From assembly GCA_964020085.1 (NCBI GenBank), contig OZ026604.1:25823427-25887426 (forward strand): a DNA stretch of 64,000 nucleotides, read 5' to 3'. The notes beneath the pieces are model-generated. The model made no database searches and had not been told where the DNA came from. It was given only the letters and a program-made list of their open reading frames with translations. The position numbers and the translations under genes were made by a program. This document shows positions 60,421 to 64,000 of the stretch, piece by piece. Every line of letters begins with the position of its first letter. Positions within the stretch are counted from its first letter, which is position 1. The stretch comes from Micromussa lordhowensis (Eukaryota; Cnidaria; Anthozoa; Scleractinia; Lobophylliidae).

Positions 60421-63400
60421 GCAACTTGGCAAACTAATGGCACCAAAGCACTCCTGGGGTGGGTCCGGGTCCACATGCAAAGTTTCGGAGCTGCGCGACA
60501 TCTCGCACTATGCTAACCAGCCCGTTTGCTAATTAGCCGAACTTTGCGCGCGTCGCAACTTTGCAAACTAATACCACCAAAGCACTCCCGGGGTCGGTCC
60601 GGGTCCAAATGCGAAGTATCGGAGCTGCGCGAAATCTCCCACTATGCTAATCAGCCCGCAGATCCCCAGGCGTGGCCGGCTGGCTGACTCGTTAGCCGAG
60701 CTTGACGCGTGTCGCAACTTGGCAAACTAATGGCACCAAAGCACTCCTGGGGTGGGTCCGGGTCCACATGCAAAGTTTCGGAGCTGCGCGACATCTCGCA
60801 CTATGCTAACCAGCCCGTTTGCTAATTAGCCGAACTTTGCGCGCGTCGCAACTTTGCAAACTAATACCACCAAAGCACTCCCGGGGTCGGTCCGGGTCCA
60901 AATGCGAAGTATCGGAGCTGCGCGAAATCTCCCACTATGCTAATCAGCCCGCAGATCCCCAGGCGTGGCCGGCTGGCTGACTCGTTAGCCGAGCTTGACG
61001 CGTGTTGCAACTTGGCAAACTAATGGCACCAAAGCACTCCTGGGGTGGGTCCGGGTCCACATGCAAAGTTTCGGAGCTGCGCGACATCTCGCACTATGCT
61101 AACCAGCCCGTTTGCTAATTAGCCGAACTTTGCGCGCGTCGCAACTTTGCAAACTAATACCACCAAAGCACTCCCGGGGTCGGTCCGGGTCCAAATGCGA
61201 AGTATCGGAGCTGCGCGAAATCTCCCACTATGCTAATCAGCCCGCAGATCCCCAGGCGTGGCCGGCTGGCTGACTCGTTAGCCGAGCTTGACGCGTGTCG
61301 CAACTTGGCAAACTAATGGCACCAAAGCACTCCTGGGGTGGGTCCGGGTCCACATGCAAAGTTTCGGAGCTGCGCGACATCTCGCACTATGCTAACCAGC
61401 CCGTTTGCTAATTAGCCGAACTTTGCGCGCGTCGCAACTTTGCAAACTAATACCACCAAAGCACTCCCGGGGTCGGTCCGGGTCCAAATGCGAAGTATCG
61501 GAGCTGCGCGAAATCTCCCACTATGCTAATCAGCCCGCAGATCCCCAGGCGTGGCCGGCTGGCTGACTCGTTAGCCGAGCTTGACGCGTGTCGCAACTTG
61601 GCAAACTAATGGCACCAAAGCACTCCTGGGGTGGGTCCGGGTCCACATGCAAAGTTTCGGAGCTGCGCGACATCTCGCACTATGCTAACCAGCCCGTTTG
61701 CTAATTAGCCGAACTTTGCGCGCGTCGCAACTTTGCAAACTAATACCACCAAAGCACTCCCGGGGTCGGTCCGGGTCCAAATGCGAAGTATCGGAGCTGC
61801 GCGAAATCTCCCACTATGCTAATCAGCCCGCAGATCCCCAGGCGTGGCCGGCTGGCTGACTCGTTAGCCGAGCTTGACGCGTGTCGCAACTTGGCAAACT
61901 AATGGCACCAAAGCACTCCTGGGGTGGGTCCGGGTCCACATGCAAAGTTTCGGAGCTGCGCGACATCTCGCACTATGCTAACCAGCCCGTTTGCTAATTA
62001 GCCGAACTTTGCGCGCGTCGCAACTTTGCAAACTAATACCACCAAAGCACTCCCGGGGTCGGTCCGGGTCCAAATGCGAAGTATCGGAGCTGCGCGAAAT
62101 CTCCCACTATGCTAATCAGCCCGCAGATCCCCAGGCGTGGCCGGCTGGCTGACTCGTTAGCCGAGCTTGACGCGTGTCGCAACTTGGCAAACTAATGGCA
62201 CCAAAGCACTCCTGGGGTGGGTCCGGGTCCACATGCAAAGTTTCGGAGCTGCGCGACATCTCGCACTATGCTAACCAGCCCGTTTGCTAATTAGCCGAAC
62301 TTTGCGCGCGTCGCAACTTTGCAAACTAATACCACCAAAGCACTCCCGGGGTCGGTCCGGGTCCAAATGCGAAGTATCGGAGCTGCGCGAAATCTCCCAC
62401 TATGCTAATCAGCCCGCAGATCCCCAGGCGTGGCCGGCTGGCTGACTCGTTAGCCGAGCTTGATGCGTGTCGCAACTTGGCAAACTAATGGCACCAAAGC
62501 ACTCCTGGGGTGGGTCCGGGTCCACATGCAAAGTTTCGGAGCTGCGCGACATCTCGCACTATGCTAACCAGCCCGTTTGCTAATTAGCCGAACTTTGCGC
62601 GCGTCGCAACTTTGCAAACTAATACCACCAAAGCACTCCCGGGGTCGGTCCGGGTCCAAATGCGAAGTATCGGAGCTGCGCGAAATCTCCCACTATGCTA
62701 ATCAGCCCGCAGATCCCCAGGCGTGGCCGGCTGGCTGACTCGTTAGCCGAGCTTGACGCGTGTTGCAACTTGGCAAACTAATGGCACCAAAGCACTCCTG
62801 GGGTGGGTCCGGGTCCACATGCAAAGTTTCGGAGCTGCGCGACATCTCGCACTATGCTAACCAGCCCGTTTGCTAATTAGCCGAACTTTGCGCGCGTCGC
62901 AACTTTGCAAACTAATACCACCAAAGCACTCCCGGGGTCGGTCCGGGTCCAAATGCGAAGTATCGGAGCTGCGCGAAATCTCCCACTATGCTAATCAGCC
63001 CGCAGATCCCCAGGCGTGGCCGGCTGGCTGACTCGTTAGCCGAGCTTGACGCGTGTCGCAACTTGGCAAACTAATGGCACCAAAGCACTCCTGGGGTGGG
63101 TCCGGGTCCACATGCAAAGTTTCGGAGCTGCGCGACATCTCGCACTATGCTAACCAGCCCGTTTGCTAATTAGCCGAACTTTGCGCGCGTCGCAACTTTG
63201 CAAACTAATACCACCAAAGCACTCCCGGGGTCGGTCCGGGTCCAAATGCGAAGTATCGGAGCTGCGCGAAATCTCCCACTATGCTAATCAGCCCGCAGAT
63301 CCCCAGGCGTGGCCGGCTGGCTGACTCGTTAGCCGAGCTTGACGCGTGTCGCAACTTGGCAAACTAATGGCACCAAAGCACTCCTGGGGTGGGTCCGGGT

Positions 63401-63870
63401 CCACATGCAAAGTTTCGGAGCTGCGCGACATCTCGCACTATGCTAACCAGCCCGTTTGCTAATTAGCCGAACTTTGCGCGCGTCGCAACTTTGCAAACTA
63501 ATACCACCAAAGCACTCCCGGGGTCGGTCCGGGTCCAAATGCGAAGTATCGGAGCTGCGCGAAATCTCCCACTATGCTAATCAGCCCGCAGATCCCCAGG
63601 CGTGGCCGGCTGGCTGACTCGTTAGCCGAGCTTGACGCGTGTCGCAACTTGGCAAACTAATGGCACCAAAGCACTCCTGGGGTGGGTCCGGGTCCACATG
63701 CAAAGTTTCGGAGCTGCGCGACATCTCGCACTATGCTAACCAGCCCGTTTGCTAATTAGCCGAACTTTGCGCGCGTCGCAACTTTGCAAACTAATACCAC
63801 CAAAGCACTCCCGGGGTCGGTCCGGGTCCAAATGCGAAGTATCGGAGCTGCGCGAAATCTCCCACTATGC

Positions 63871-64000
63871 TAATCAGCCCGCAGATCCCCAGGCGTGGCC
63901 GGCTGGCTGACTCGTTAGCCGAGCTTGACGCGTGTCGCAACTTGGCAAACTAATGGCACCAAAGCACTCCTGGGGTGGGTCCGGGTCCACATGCAAAGTT
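63871..64000. repeat. Partial unit at the right edge
   Basis: The last 130 bp are the first 130 positions of a consensus unit, ending inside half A at ATGCAAAGTT. The array therefore continues past the window. The last change seen before the edge is at 62764, so the final 1.2 kb is clean. Confidence 0.95.

Larger units (their letters stand above)
1..64000. repeat. Dimeric 293-bp satellite array filling the window
   Basis: The window is a continuous head-to-tail tandem array. With the phase set at base 1, units begin at 1, 294, 586, 879, 1172 and so on to 63871, giving 218 full units and a 130-bp partial one. The count closes exactly when six 1-bp indels are included. All units lie in the same orientation, and no foreign insertion interrupts them. 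Units match the consensus at about 99.7%, with roughly 185 differing bases counted by eye. Composition is about 57.7% GC. The unit length is not a multiple of three (97 codons plus two bases), so the reading frame shifts every unit and a protein repeat is ruled out. Both edges of the window are still inside the array, so its true length and flanks are unknown. By analogy with known satellites it is probably centromeric or other heterochromatic DNA of a eukaryote; that placement is inference. I do not recognise the family. Confidence 0.98.

Noticed and set aside
1..64000. CRISPR array
   Set aside because: The period is 293 bp, there are no unique spacers, and the entire unit is repeated rather than a short repeat between variable spacers.
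1..64000. Ribosomal DNA or intergenic-spacer repeat
   Set aside because: No rRNA gene sequence or rRNA motif is recognisable in the unit, and the array is not interrupted by any transcribed block.

Overview
The whole 64 kb window is one uninterrupted head-to-tail satellite DNA array. It contains no protein-coding gene, RNA gene, mobile element, CRISPR array or unique flanking sequence that I can support. The unit is 293 bp and is about 57.7% GC by hand count. Taking the phase that starts at base 1, the window holds 218 complete units plus a 130-bp partial unit at 63871-64000. The unit count is exact once six 1-bp indels are allowed for (five deletions near 517, 5512, 6069, 27304 and 54754; one insertion at 1953). 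All units run in the same direction.

Each 293-bp unit is itself an old, diverged dimer. Half A is 159 bp and half B is 134 bp. They align over 134 positions with 20 differences (about 85% identity), and A carries an extra 25-bp block. Units, in contrast, match one consensus at about 99.7% (roughly 185 differing bases found by eye in 64,000). This is the signature of a dimeric higher-order repeat: an old A/B divergence later amplified as a fixed pair.

Layout: 1-14040 is nearly clean, with scattered private changes. 14041-19314 is a variant-rich block built from two tandem copies of a multi-unit module, 10 and 8 units long. 19315-22600 is nearly clean. 22621-24378 is a tandem pair of 3-unit blocks. 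25471-27310 is a diverged third copy of the 14-19 kb module. 27311-33912 has scattered changes. 33913-44092 is a 10.2-kb stretch in which I saw no variant at all. 44093-64000 has further nested 3-, 4-, 5- and 6-unit duplications. Almost every shared variant recurs at an exact multiple of 293 bp.

The organism is most probably a eukaryote, since long homogeneous arrays of nucleosome-scale units (293 is close to 2 x 147) are typical of centromeric, pericentromeric or subtelomeric heterochromatin. I do not recognise the satellite family and cannot name the lineage. CpG is not depleted in the consensus, yet CpG transitions are over-represented among the variants, which suggests a young array in a genome that may methylate CpG. 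No canonical CENP-B box was found. Each half has short dyads and a weak match to Pol III A and B boxes. The short open frames in the window are by-products of indels or stop-removing substitutions in the repeat.
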